Source of the DNA: a virus
Virus record (IMG/VR): IMGVR_UViG_3300006735_000123
Span: 1 to 31,357 of that record
Strand: one strand, 5' to 3'
DNA: 31,357 nt
Shown here: positions 9,618 through 17,751 of the stretch, in pieces
Layout of the letters: every line of letters begins with the position of its first letter
Numbering within the stretch: position 1 is the first letter of the stretch
Program-made: the position numbers and the translations under genes
The notes under the pieces: generated by a model
What the model was told of the DNA's origin: nothing
Seen by the model: only the letters and a program-made list of their open reading frames with translations
Database searches by the model: none

Positions 9618-11473
9618 TACTTGCTTCCTTTCTTGAGCATGGTAATTCTTCTCTTGACTGATGCTGAAGCGAGTTGCTTTTCGACATCTTCTAGTGCAGA
9701 GACAAAGAGGCGTAGAATACCCCTGTCATTTAGAATCTCATAGTAAAGTTTATCTGTGTTTCTATCTGTCATCTTCGATAGTTCTTGAAGACGCTTTGAA
9801 ATCTCTTTGCGGAGGAAGTTGACAGACATGGAACCATACCCACTAACGACTACGTTAGGGTTGTCGGGATCACCGAGGTTATCCAACTGTAGATTGCCAT
9901 TATCGTACCGAACCATCTCGTCAAGTGTGACTTGCTTGATCTTACTTTCGAGTGAATGAAATGATTCCTTCGCGTAAGGTGGATACACATCCAACTCGCC
10001 CTTTGCAAGTGCTTTCGCTGCATCAAGGTGTTCTCCCTTGTCAGCATCGATGACAGGCATACGATTGCGAGGAGGTGCGCCTGCGGGTGGGGTTGCTGAC
10101 TGGATTGCCATGAGGCGTTCTCCGAGAACCTTCTCACCACCGATGCTTTCCAACCACTCGACCGCTGTATCCTTGTCGTAGAACTTGGGGTTCATGTACT
10201 TACCGTGATAGATCGCGTCGAGAGCATCCTTCAACTTCGCTTGGTAAATGTTGAGATCACCACCGCCTGGGTTGCCTCGTCTTGCGTTACCGTACGCATC
10301 ACCCATTGCACGAAGAACGGGGATTAGGTCTTTGATTGGAAGGTCAACTTCAACACCACCGACACGGGCCTTTGGATCATTGAAAGATGTTGCCGCCCAT
10401 CTGTGGTGACCGTCTAGAATACGATTGTCATTCGAGACGATAGAACCAAGATTACCACCCTTGACACCGCCGATGGCCATACCGAGTGACTTACCAAGGT
10501 AGATCGCGTCCTGTGAGGGAAGCAACTTGGAAGCAGGCCATTGAGTCTCGCGTGTGCGAATCACATCGTCCTTTGCATCTCCATCTCGCTTACCCTTGCC
10601 CTTGAAGATCTGTGCGAGGGACCGTGGTAGTGGATCAGGGAACTTATCGAGATCGATGTCTTCTGTGTAGTAATTGTCGGAGACATCACCTTCCATGTCT
10701 CTGTACACTTCTTCTTCATCCTCATCGGGATCGAAGTGGTCATCAGATTCCCAGAACTCATTGACAAGTTCCTCATCGTCTTCTAGTTCGTATGCCTCTT
10801 CGCTCATCGAGTTGCGAGTGTAGATGATACCTCGGATAAGTTGACCCGATGCTGCACCAGACACTTCACCATCGTTGTTGAGCGATACTCCAAATTTCTT
10901 TGCAACTTTATCGATTACTCGAACGACTGAACCTTGATCCATGTCTGAGATATCGAATTGAACCGCTGTGATACCGTTCTTCACATCATCCAACAATGGG
11001 GAGTCATTGAGGATACCGACTGTGCGTCGAAGATCCATAAGGAACTTTGTTGCGTTGGGCATCTCCTCGTATGTTTCCATGTCAAGGAACACAATGAGAC
11101 TCTGAGAGTGGTTGCCGAAGTAGGTCGGATCATAGTAGCGAGAAGCACCTTCGGTCATCACGCTGTTTACCGCTTCATTGATTGCATGAACCCAAGACTC
11201 ACCCATGTTCAATGCTTTACGCTTTCGGATTGACTTCTTACGCTTTCGTAGGATCCCTGCCATTCTACCGCGTCTCTTTCTTGCTGCCTTCTTGGCACCC
11301 TTTGCTCGCTTACGCTTTTCGGATGCAGACATGCGTACCTGTTTGCCGCCGGCCATACGATAACCCAACTTGGTGGTTACCTTCTTGCGGATCTTCTTGC
11401 CACCACGAACAACGACCTTTCGCTTGATCGCTTCTTCAAAATCACCTTCGTTGATGTTATCTTCTTCGCTCAT
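9617..11473 (-). CDS. Candidate internal head/structural protein with Arg/Lys-rich N-terminus and ParB-like segment
   Basis: A 618-residue protein. The N-terminus MSEEDNINEGDFEEA has an early INE site (prohead-protease-like). Residues 17-90 are extremely basic (for example RMSASEKRKRAKGAKKAARK), suggesting DNA contact. An acidic stretch lies at about 225-270. A central block has DNRILDGHHRWAA (about 349-361), the ILDGHHR signature of ParB/Srx-like nuclease or CTPase domains. The C-terminal 250 residues include VTLDEM and are unrecognised. The start is preceded by GGAG. The gene abuts the 826-residue protein with a 1-nt overlap, so the pair is probably co-translated. A role inside the capsid is inferred from basicity and neighbours; the ParB-like motif could instead mean a DNA-processing activity. 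Confidence 0.65.
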   Translation of the reverse strand: MSEEDNINEGDFEEAIKRKVVVRGGKKIRKKVTTKLGYRMAGGKQVRMSASEKRKRAKGAKKAARKRRGRMAGILRKRKKSIRKRKALNMGESWVHAINEAVNSVMTEGASRYYDPTYFGNHSQSLIVFLDMETYEEMPNATKFLMDLRRTVGILNDSPLLDDVKNGITAVQFDISDMDQGSVVRVIDKVAKKFGVSLNNDGEVSGAASGQLIRGIIYTRNSMSEEAYELEDDEELVNEFWESDDHFDPDEDEEEVYRDMEGDVSDNYYTEDIDLDKFPDPLPRSLAQIFKGKGKRDGDAKDDVIRTRETQWPASKLLPSQDAIYLGKSLGMAIGGVKGGNLGSIVSNDNRILDGHHRWAATSFNDPKARVGGVEVDLPIKDLIPVLRAMGDAYGNARRGNPGGGDLNIYQAKLKDALDAIYHGKYMNPKFYDKDTAVEWLESIGGEKVLGERLMAIQSATPPAGAPPRNRMPVIDADKGEHLDAAKALAKGELDVYPPYAKESFHSLESKIKQVTLDEMVRYDNGNLQLDNLGDPDNPNVVVSGYGSMSVNFLRKEISKRLQELSKMTDRNTDKLYYEILNDRGILRLFVSALEDVEKQLASASVKRRITMLKKGSK

Positions 11474-11508
11474 TCTATCTCCAGAGGAATGCTCTTTTAT
11501 GTAGTGGT

Positions 11509-12207
11509 TTACTTCTTCAGGAACTCAGCCGGACCCTTACGCTGGGTGTCTGTTGGGTCAAATGTGTATGGACTTGATGGTAGTGAAGACTTGGGAATCT
11601 TGATCGCCCATGTGGTATCGAATTTACCACCACCGTATCCCTTGTTACTTCGGAATCTAATTTCAGGGGCACATGCAAAGTATGGTAGAGGCAGGCGTGC
11701 AGGGTTCTTACCGAGGTGGAATGCACCATGTCCATCGACTTGAATGTAATACACGCCTTTGTCTGCGTAATACTTGGCAATGATGTCTGGATCGATGTCT
11801 GTGAGGTAGAGATCGCCACCCGTCCGTGCCTGCTTCACACGCATGTCTGAAGTCACCTGTGCCTCTGTCTTCTTACCTAGTGAGATCGGACCCCAGTGAT
11901 TCATGAGATCATCGTCGTATGTGAGTGTCTGAAGGTAGGCGGTAATCGTCTTACTGTTCTTGGTGTCTGCGTACCACTTCTTACCTCTCCAGTGGACTTT
12001 ACCCTGTGCGAAGTCTTTACCGACCTTACCGATCTCTAGATTGTGTTCCTTACCCTTGTGAGTAAAAACAACATCCGCTCGGTTCGTTGAACCTGCGGTC
12101 TTGGTAGTGTTTGCAAAGCCCATTTTGTAGAGACCCTTTTGGATCAACGCCTCATAGTCAAACGCTGCCTTCGCAAATCCCTCGAATAGTTTCTCATATG
12201 ATCTCAT
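11509..12207 (-). CDS. CTS-bearing protein with weak PD-(D/E)XK-like pattern
   Basis: A 232-residue protein. The N-terminus MRSYEKLFEGFAKAAF resembles the short amphipathic capsid-targeting peptides of T4 internal proteins (MKTYQEFIAE type). Residues 42-61 (NRADVVF, then NLEIGK) give D45 and E58-x-x-K61, a loose match to a restriction-endonuclease-fold active site but lacking the usual E-x-K spacing. The rest, including a Pro/Tyr-rich region around 160-180, is unrecognised. It lies between the ATP-grasp fusion (2-nt gap upstream) and the ParB-motif protein (35-nt gap downstream). I infer a packaged virion protein; nuclease activity is speculative. Confidence 0.55.
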   Translation of the reverse strand: MRSYEKLFEGFAKAAFDYEALIQKGLYKMGFANTTKTAGSTNRADVVFTHKGKEHNLEIGKVGKDFAQGKVHWRGKKWYADTKNSKTITAYLQTLTYDDDLMNHWGPISLGKKTEAQVTSDMRVKQARTGGDLYLTDIDPDIIAKYYADKGVYYIQVDGHGAFHLGKNPARLPLPYFACAPEIRFRSNKGYGGGKFDTTWAIKIPKSSLPSSPYTFDPTDTQRKGPAEFLKK

Positions 12208-12209
12208 CT

Positions 12210-14039
12210 TTACCCCAGTGTAAACTTCTTGTTGACGCTAACACTGTAGTTAGCAGAAGAGAGAAATGGCTTACCGACTAGAATCGGGTACACATTGAGT
12301 TTTCGATCTGCAAGGGCAAAGTAAACGTCTGTGTACTCTTTTCGTCCTAGAGTCATATCAAGTTGAACTACTGGACGATTCTCGAACTCACCACCGCCTA
12401 GGTGAATACGCTTGGTCTCTTTCACGGGTAGAGTCATTCGCTTCTTACCCATGAGTAGGAACGATACCTTATCGCCCTTGACCTCGATGTCCTCTGCATG
12501 TACTGCATTGTAACTACCGTTGCCGGTGTCCAGTTTGGCCTTGACCTCAAGTCCTCCGATGGATGCCTTTTCAATGTACCCCACGGTCTGCTCGCTGGAT
12601 CGGTTCGCATCCTGCTGTGTCATGAGTGATACGACATGAGACATCATCCGATCACCGTTGACTGTCTTCTTCTCACCGAAGTACGCACGATACTTGTCTG
12701 CGCCACTGCCTGGTGATCCATTCACCTCAAGGACATAGTGCTTACCACCCACGGTGATATGATCCACACCCACGACACGCCCGCCAGACAACGCTGCAAC
12801 ACGACGAGCCAAATCCTTTTCCTCTTCAGACAAGTCGTATGGTTCGGTGTCGTTACCGAGTGCCTTGTTGGTACGGAAGTCCTTCTTGCCCTTGAGACGC
12901 TTCATGCAGGCGACGATCTTACCATCAGCGACAATGGTACGAACATCGTACTTGATCTTCATGAACTCCTGTAGGATGACTTCAGCATCGTACTTCCAGA
13001 GAGACTGTAGAACGGACTTCAGAGACTGCTCAGAGTCCACCACAGCAACGCCAATACCTTCTGACCCTGTGATAGTCTTCACGACCACAGGGAACTGTCC
13101 ACCAATCTTCTTCAATGCAATCCCGATAGAATCCTCATTGGAGACGAATGCCGTCTTGGGAGTAGAAACCCCGTGACGATCAAGGGTCAACGCCGACGCC
13201 ATCTTGTTCTGACATAGTTGCATCGTCTGAATACCATTCACCATCGACGCACCTGCCTGTTCCAACACCTGCATGATTCCAAGTCCTGCATTGTTGAGAA
13301 TGGCACTACCACGAACAAAGACCACGGTATTGTCTGTCTGTACCGTGATCTTATTACCTTCGCCGTCGTAGTTGTGAATGGTGATGCTGTTGTCCGTTGC
13401 ATCCTCGTCTGCAATGTATGCCTTGTTGACGAGTACGGGAAACGCAGAGAGACCCAACTCAGTGGATACCTTCAGAAGACGCTCTGCTGTGCCTGTGACC
13501 TTCGAGTCCTCTTGTCCAGTCAAGACCAACACGGTAGGTTTGCGTAGACGCCCTTCAGTCGCTTCACGAACGGGAACTCGCTTACGCTTTGCCTTATACC
13601 ATGCAGCAATCAACTCACGAGTATTCGCTGCACCACGAGTCTTCAACTTGAGACTACCATCCTTGATACCCTGAAGTGCTGCCTGAGCGAACTCGAATGG
13701 ATCATCATGCTTACGAATCAACAACGCAAGACTCTCATCAAGGGTATCATCCTCCATGAGCGTACGCATGAAGTCAATCACATCAATGACCTTGAGAACG
13801 TTATCCGCATCTGCCTTTGCAAGAACTCGTGCTACGCCGGGAACACGCAACAACTTATTTGCAAGTGCTGTTGAATCGACATTCACCATACGATTGAGCA
13901 ACCTTACCACAAGAGGCATGTTCATCAATGCCGTTGCGAGAGTAGCAAGACCTACTGCCTCATCAATCTTTCGACGAGAGAAGAGCATATCCGACTGTGG
14001 TTTTTTCTTTTGAAGGTACGACTTCTTGCCCATAACCAT
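12210..14039 (-). CDS. RimK-like ATP-grasp ligase fused to a retropepsin-like domain
   Basis: A 609-residue protein with three parts. Residues 1-160 are helical and unrecognised, with KIDEAVG near residue 26 and TLDESL near 100. Residues about 165-470 are an ATP-grasp domain of the RimK/glutathione-synthetase type: NGIQTMQLCQNKMASALTLD, VVVKTITGSEGIGVAVV, ILQEFM, DVRTIVADGKIVACMKR and VDHITVGGKHYVLEVNGSPG. This would ligate an amino acid, often glutamate, to a protein C-terminus using ATP. Residues about 490-609 are a retropepsin-like domain with D504-T-G, as in the RimK-associated aspartyl protease-like family (RimB). The upstream stop TAA overlaps the first ATG by 1 nt; the second ATG (14033) is better spaced from AGAGGA, so Met3 may be the true start. 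The target is unknown; neighbours suggest virion proteins. Confidence 0.85.
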   Translation of the reverse strand: MVMGKKSYLQKKKPQSDMLFSRRKIDEAVGLATLATALMNMPLVVRLLNRMVNVDSTALANKLLRVPGVARVLAKADADNVLKVIDVIDFMRTLMEDDTLDESLALLIRKHDDPFEFAQAALQGIKDGSLKLKTRGAANTRELIAAWYKAKRKRVPVREATEGRLRKPTVLVLTGQEDSKVTGTAERLLKVSTELGLSAFPVLVNKAYIADEDATDNSITIHNYDGEGNKITVQTDNTVVFVRGSAILNNAGLGIMQVLEQAGASMVNGIQTMQLCQNKMASALTLDRHGVSTPKTAFVSNEDSIGIALKKIGGQFPVVVKTITGSEGIGVAVVDSEQSLKSVLQSLWKYDAEVILQEFMKIKYDVRTIVADGKIVACMKRLKGKKDFRTNKALGNDTEPYDLSEEEKDLARRVAALSGGRVVGVDHITVGGKHYVLEVNGSPGSGADKYRAYFGEKKTVNGDRMMSHVVSLMTQQDANRSSEQTVGYIEKASIGGLEVKAKLDTGNGSYNAVHAEDIEVKGDKVSFLLMGKKRMTLPVKETKRIHLGGGEFENRPVVQLDMTLGRKEYTDVYFALADRKLNVYPILVGKPFLSSANYSVSVNKKFTLG

Positions 14040-14329
14040 TATCCTCTAGTGATATTCAATAGACGTTCAATTGCAAGGTTACACTGAGAGACACGATCAT
14101 GACCTTTCCAAAGAATGTAATCACGCTCAGGATCCTTTTTCAAGTTGACTAGAAGAGGAAGAACGATCTTCTCAATGGAATCCATTGCGTCAGTATTAGA
14201 TTGCACAAGAGAGGACTCCTGTGCTACCTCATCGGTATCAGCAAAGGAGAAACCAAAGTCAAAGACATCGTTATCCCCCGAGATCATGTTCTCGATTTCT
14301 GCTTCGATTGCTTCTCTATCGAATGACAT
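14039..14329 (-). CDS. Conserved-type small phage protein of unknown function
   Basis: A 96-residue acidic protein. The C-terminal half (LPLLVNLKKDPERDYILWKG, then HDRVSQCNLAIERLLNITRG) looks like a short helical module common in marine T4-like phage hypothetical proteins; I do not know its role. AGGAGT precedes the start. Its stop overlaps the start of the ATP-grasp fusion, so translation of the two is probably coupled. The 75 nt upstream (14330-14404) separate it from the zinc-ribbon gene and hold no other gene. Confidence 0.65.
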   Translation of the reverse strand: MSFDREAIEAEIENMISGDNDVFDFGFSFADTDEVAQESSLVQSNTDAMDSIEKIVLPLLVNLKKDPERDYILWKGHDRVSQCNLAIERLLNITRG

Positions 14330-14404
14330 TTGAGTACTCCTGCGGGTCGTATTTGCCCAAAAAGTGTTTTGTTAGTCTAATAAAAAGGGCCATCGCGGTC
14401 GGCA

Positions 14405-14695
14405 TCAGTTGCAGTACCTTGATTTGATGCGGTCCCCATCAGGTGTGCCCTTGATACCGGGACGCTCCGCCATGGCCGACATGGCCTCTTTGAACCCACC
14501 CATGTTGTGCTTGCTGTCTACCCGGTACTTGGTGTCGAGCATCTGTGCCGGTGCCCCCAAGTATTCCTTCACGACACTCCCAACGAGGCCGCACTCAGGA
14601 CATGGGTCACTCAGAGGTAGGTCACGATTCGCGATGGTCTTCATCTCACTGAACTGGTGTTCGCACTTCTCACATTTGAAGTCGTAAATAGGCAT
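14405..14695 (-). CDS. FmdB-family zinc ribbon protein
   Basis: A 96-residue protein starting MPIYDFKCEKCEHQF, the standard opening of FmdB/CxxC-CxxC zinc ribbon regulators. The metal site is C8/C11 with C32/C35 (DPCPECG). The tail is long and Gly/Lys/Met-rich. The start chosen is the Met at 14695, because GGAGG lies 7 nt upstream and the protein then begins exactly like the family; a longer in-frame start 10 codons earlier has no such support. Function in phages is unknown; a DNA- or RNA-binding role is usual speculation. Confidence 0.85.
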   Translation of the reverse strand: MPIYDFKCEKCEHQFSEMKTIANRDLPLSDPCPECGLVGSVVKEYLGAPAQMLDTKYRVDSKHNMGGFKEAMSAMAERPGIKGTPDGDRIKSRYCN

Positions 14696-14757
14696 AGTAA
14701 ATCCTCCATGCCTTATGTAGGTCACGGGAATCCCTCCAAGGGACCAGAAAGTCCCAA

Positions 14758-14811
14758 CCCCTCTGGCCGCCTGCCACGGGGGTATACCCCTCTGGCTGCT
14801 CGCCAGGGGGG
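14758..14811. repeat. Two tandem GC-rich hairpins
   Basis: Two consecutive copies of a 10-nt arm CCCCTCTGGC each fold back on their own 3' arm: 14758-14767 with 14773-14782 (loop CGCCT, one mismatch), and 14787-14796 with 14802-14811 (loop TGCTC, fully paired with one wobble). An A-tract follows. They lie between the diverging zinc-ribbon gene and the VWA operon, so they could insulate the two units. There is no U-run after them on either strand, so a classical terminator is not evident. A smaller hairpin, GGGAC/GTCCC, precedes them at 14740-14755. Confidence 0.6.
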
Positions 14812-14842
14812 ATAAAAAAAGTTGAGAAAATCCCCATTTTTT

Positions 14843-14910
14843 ACCCGTACGGGTTGCATGGGTGGCCAGTTGTGGTACACTGGCCTATGTGGAGATCCCA
14901 CACACAGACC
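14843..14910 (+). promoter_or_regulatory. Palindromic promoter/operator and leader, copy A (VWA operon)
   Basis: TTGCAT (14854-14859) and TACACT (14876-14881) with a 16-nt spacer form a promoter. A perfect 12-bp palindrome ACCCGTACGGGT (14843-14854) overlaps the -35. The inverted repeat GGCCAGT-8 nt-ACTGGCC (14864-14885) spans spacer and -10, and the leader then has a TGTGG/CCACA hairpin. The repeat, the hairpin and the leader text GACCCTAACAGGAACCTAAC recur upstream of the AAA+ gene (copy B), indicating shared control. Confidence 0.7.
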
Positions 14911-14942
14911 ACCCTCGACCCTAACAGGAACCTAACACGACC

Positions 14943-17171
14943 ATGACCACTACCCTCCCCGCCAACGGATTCGCGAAACTCCTCGCCACCGAAAACATCT
15001 CCGTGATGTACGATGGTTCTGCCACCACCGCTACGTTCGACACCGAATCCCGTGTCCTGCGTATGCCTATGTGGAAGGACATGAGTCGTCGTCTCAACGA
15101 TATGCTGATCGGTCACGAAGTTGGCCACGCACTGTTCACCAAGATGTCCGCTGACGATATCGTCACGTTCCTCAAGAGCGTCGATTCCCAGCATATGGAT
15201 CGCGTCATGCAGTATCTCAACGTGGTTGAGGACGCCCGCATTGACCGCCTGATCCAGCGAAAGTTCCCCGGACTCCGTAAGGACTACCGGGCTGGTTACC
15301 CCGAAATGATGGAGCGGGGTTTCTTCGGTCCTATGGATGCGGATCTCGATTCGTACTCACTGGTTGACCGAATCAACCTCAACTACAAGACTGACATGAC
15401 TGTCCCGTTCGATGTTGTCGAACAGGAGTTCATTGCTCGTATCGATGACGTTGAAGATCTCGACGAAGTTCTTGAGATCGTTCGCGATGTCTACGAGTAT
15501 GCACAAGTTCACGATTCCGAAACCGTTACTCCCGACTGGGATATGGATAATGGAATGCCCGGTGATGAAGAGGGTGAAGATCAGCAAGAGTCCGGCCAGG
15601 ATGATACTGGTGGCGCTGAGGGTGCTGACTCCTCTTCGGATGAGGGTGATGATGATAACGCCGGTTCCGGCGAGGGTTCGGACTCTGAGGAGTCCGATGG
15701 TCAAGAAGAGGGTGGTTCCTCTTCTAACAATGCTGGCGACTCGGCTGAGGATGATAGTTCCGAAGCCAAGGGTGAAGGTACTATGGAATCCGCTGCTGAT
15801 GCAGAGGATGACGGTTCCTCAGCCGAGTCGGAGCAGGTATCGGTCCAGAGCAATGGTGCTGGTAACGACGAAGCCCCTCGCGAATCGCAGACGCAGAAGG
15901 CCATGCAGGATGCCCTGAGCAACCTCACCGATGATAGTTACTGGAATGGCCACTCTGGTCAGACTCTTCCCAAGACGATGGATCTCGATAGCATCATCGT
16001 TCCGTTCAGTGAAGCGAAGAAGGATTGGGATGGTTATACTCTTCCCACCGAATCGACCTACGTCAAGGGCCTTCGTGGTTCGGTGACTCAACTGGTCCAG
16101 ATGTTCGAACGCAAGAAGCGTGGTGCGATCTTCTCCAAGCAGCAGGTTGCCAAGACTGGTACAATTGACTGCACCAAGTTGCACACCTACAAGTTCAACG
16201 ACGATATCTTCAAGCGAAACACCATCGTTCCTAACGGTAAGAACCACGGCATTCAGATGCTTATCGACTGGTCGGGTTCGATGGCTGGTAAGCCTCTCAG
16301 TGGATGCGTCAGCCAGGTTATGCTGCTTTCCGCTTTCTGTAAGAAGGCTGGTATTCCTTTCGACTGCTACGCATTCACCAACAACTGTGAGACGGATCGT
16401 CAGACAGGCGAGTACACCGAGTCCCGCAAGGTTGTTGGTGAGATGTTCAACAACGGTGACAAGGAAGAGATCAGCGGATTCCGTTTGATTCAGATCACCT
16501 CATCGACTCTCAACAAGGCAGACTTCGATCTCTCGATGCGTATCCTTGACATGTACCGCGAACACGGTGGTAACAACTACGGTGTGCCGCACCGATGGAG
16601 TCTCTCCGGTACTCCTCTCCACGAAGCCCTTATGGCGATGCGGTATCGCATTCCCGAGTTCCGTGCCCAGTACAATCTCGATGTGGTCACCATGTGTGTC
16701 CTCACCGATGGACAGGGATACTCGTCGTTCCGTCCGGGTAGCCAGCAGACCAAGGTCTTCGACCCGATCACTCGACGTACGTTGATGTACGACAAGAGGA
16801 TCTCTGCGGAGGATTGTCTCGTCGATGCTGTTCGTCAACTCACGGGCTGCAACACGATGGGATTCTTCGCTACTGATACTGACAGCACTGCGGTCCACAT
16901 GGCTGCTCGTAAGAATCCCACCAACTTCGACACTGGTGAGTTCAAGAAGATCTGGCGTACCGAGCGGGCGTACGAAGTCCCGCAGGACGGTCACGATCTC
17001 TACTTCCTGCTCAAGCCTGAAAAGGTTGAGGTTGGTAACGGTCTCGAAGATGCCGTCGCTGGCGATCTCCGTTCGGTTCGTGCCCAGTTCAAGAAGGCTG
17101 CGAAGAACGCTACTGCATCGCGTACCCTTCTGAATCGAATCACTGATGTCCTTGCGGAGAACCTTGTCTGA
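14943..17171 (+). CDS. CobT-like VWA protein with N-terminal HEVGH metalloprotease motif
   Basis: A 742-residue protein. The N-terminal domain carries HEVGHALF (58-65), a HExxH zinc-protease motif, with NVVEDARIDRL after it as a possible third-ligand region. Residues about 190-315 are a very acidic, Ser/Gly-rich linker, as in CobT. A von Willebrand A domain follows, with MIDAS motif D442-W-S-G-S446 and later SGTPLHEAL and CVLTDGQG, all metal-coordinating positions of VWA domains. VWA proteins of this type work with a MoxR/CobS-like AAA+ ATPase, present at 17752 here. Together they probably remodel or process a protein complex. The literal CobT role (cobalt insertion) is unlikely to be needed by a phage. 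It has the palindromic promoter A. Codons are visibly richer in C at third positions than in flanking genes. Confidence 0.85.
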   Translation: MTTTLPANGFAKLLATENISVMYDGSATTATFDTESRVLRMPMWKDMSRRLNDMLIGHEVGHALFTKMSADDIVTFLKSVDSQHMDRVMQYLNVVEDARIDRLIQRKFPGLRKDYRAGYPEMMERGFFGPMDADLDSYSLVDRINLNYKTDMTVPFDVVEQEFIARIDDVEDLDEVLEIVRDVYEYAQVHDSETVTPDWDMDNGMPGDEEGEDQQESGQDDTGGAEGADSSSDEGDDDNAGSGEGSDSEESDGQEEGGSSSNNAGDSAEDDSSEAKGEGTMESAADAEDDGSSAESEQVSVQSNGAGNDEAPRESQTQKAMQDALSNLTDDSYWNGHSGQTLPKTMDLDSIIVPFSEAKKDWDGYTLPTESTYVKGLRGSVTQLVQMFERKKRGAIFSKQQVAKTGTIDCTKLHTYKFNDDIFKRNTIVPNGKNHGIQMLIDWSGSMAGKPLSGCVSQVMLLSAFCKKAGIPFDCYAFTNNCETDRQTGEYTESRKVVGEMFNNGDKEEISGFRLIQITSSTLNKADFDLSMRILDMYREHGGNNYGVPHRWSLSGTPLHEALMAMRYRIPEFRAQYNLDVVTMCVLTDGQGYSSFRPGSQQTKVFDPITRRTLMYDKRISAEDCLVDAVRQLTGCNTMGFFATDTDSTAVHMAARKNPTNFDTGEFKKIWRTERAYEVPQDGHDLYFLLKPEKVEVGNGLEDAVAGDLRSVRAQFKKAAKNATASRTLLNRITDVLAENLV

Positions 17172-17647
17172 TGAATACTGTTGACCAAAATCGAAAAGAC
17201 TTCCTCGCTTTCATTCGAAAGCAACTCACCAAGTGTGGAGTCAAGTTGAACCTTCGTGCATCCAAGAAGCACCTCGATGGTGACTACGGTATGTTCTGTG
17301 AACCAGACATCGGTGGAGAACTGTGTGTCGCAGCCGGGATGTCCAAGGACAAGTTCTTCCACACTCTCGCCCATGAGTACGTTCACTTCCTGCAATGGTT
17401 CTCTGACGATCCTCTCTATCGTGCTTCCCGTGATGATGCTAGGGACTACTATGCCCTTGAGAAAGTCACTGAGGAATCTGCAATCGAGATCCTAGACCAG
17501 TGGGGACTGATCCCCGATTCGGGATGGGATCGAGTCAAGGAATCCAGCGAGAAGTACGTTTGTTCGGTGTTTGTTAGGGGTCCGAGCGTCCGCGTGAGTC
17601 GTAAACCCTTGTCCGATAAGGAGATAAAAAAGTTGAAAAAAAGGTAA
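17171..17647 (+). CDS. Putative zinc metallopeptidase (HEYVH motif)
   Basis: A 158-residue protein with H68-E-Y-V-H72 inside FFHTLAHEYVHFLQW, the helix signature of zincin-type metallopeptidases. Acidic residues in EKVTEESAIEILDQW about 25 residues later could give the third ligand. The C-terminus is Lys-rich. It overlaps the VWA gene by 1 nt (TGATG), so the two are translated together and probably act together. Substrate unknown. It is a second HExxH protein in the same operon, which suggests a dedicated proteolytic or sensing system. Confidence 0.75.
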   Translation: MNTVDQNRKDFLAFIRKQLTKCGVKLNLRASKKHLDGDYGMFCEPDIGGELCVAAGMSKDKFFHTLAHEYVHFLQWFSDDPLYRASRDDARDYYALEKVTEESAIEILDQWGLIPDSGWDRVKESSEKYVCSVFVRGPSVRVSRKPLSDKEIKKLKKR

Positions 17648-17675
17648 AAAAGACGACCCACATACCCCATTTCAC

Positions 17676-17722
17676 GGCCAGTTATGGTACACTGGCCCAT
17701 GTGGCCAGTCCACATTGACCCT
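17676..17722 (+). promoter_or_regulatory. Palindromic promoter/operator and leader, copy B (AAA+ gene)
   Basis: A near-copy of the element at 14864. GGCCAGT (17676-17682) and ACTGGCC (17691-17697) flank the -10 TACACT (17688-17693). A leader hairpin ATGTGG/CCACAT (17700-17716) follows, then the shared leader GACCCTAACAGGAACCTAAC just before the ATG at 17752. Unlike copy A, no good -35 lies 16-17 nt upstream (CCCATT or CCCCAT), so this copy may need an activator. An A-rich tract at 17625-17653 lies upstream. Confidence 0.65.
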
Positions 17723-17751
17723 TTCCCTCTGACCCTAACAGGAACCTAACC

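Noticed and set aside
7167-9743. Several plus-strand ORFs opposite the 826-residue gene
   Set aside because: They are shadows of the Lys/Glu-rich minus-strand frame, giving Leu/Ser/His-rich translations without ribosome binding sites or operon logic.
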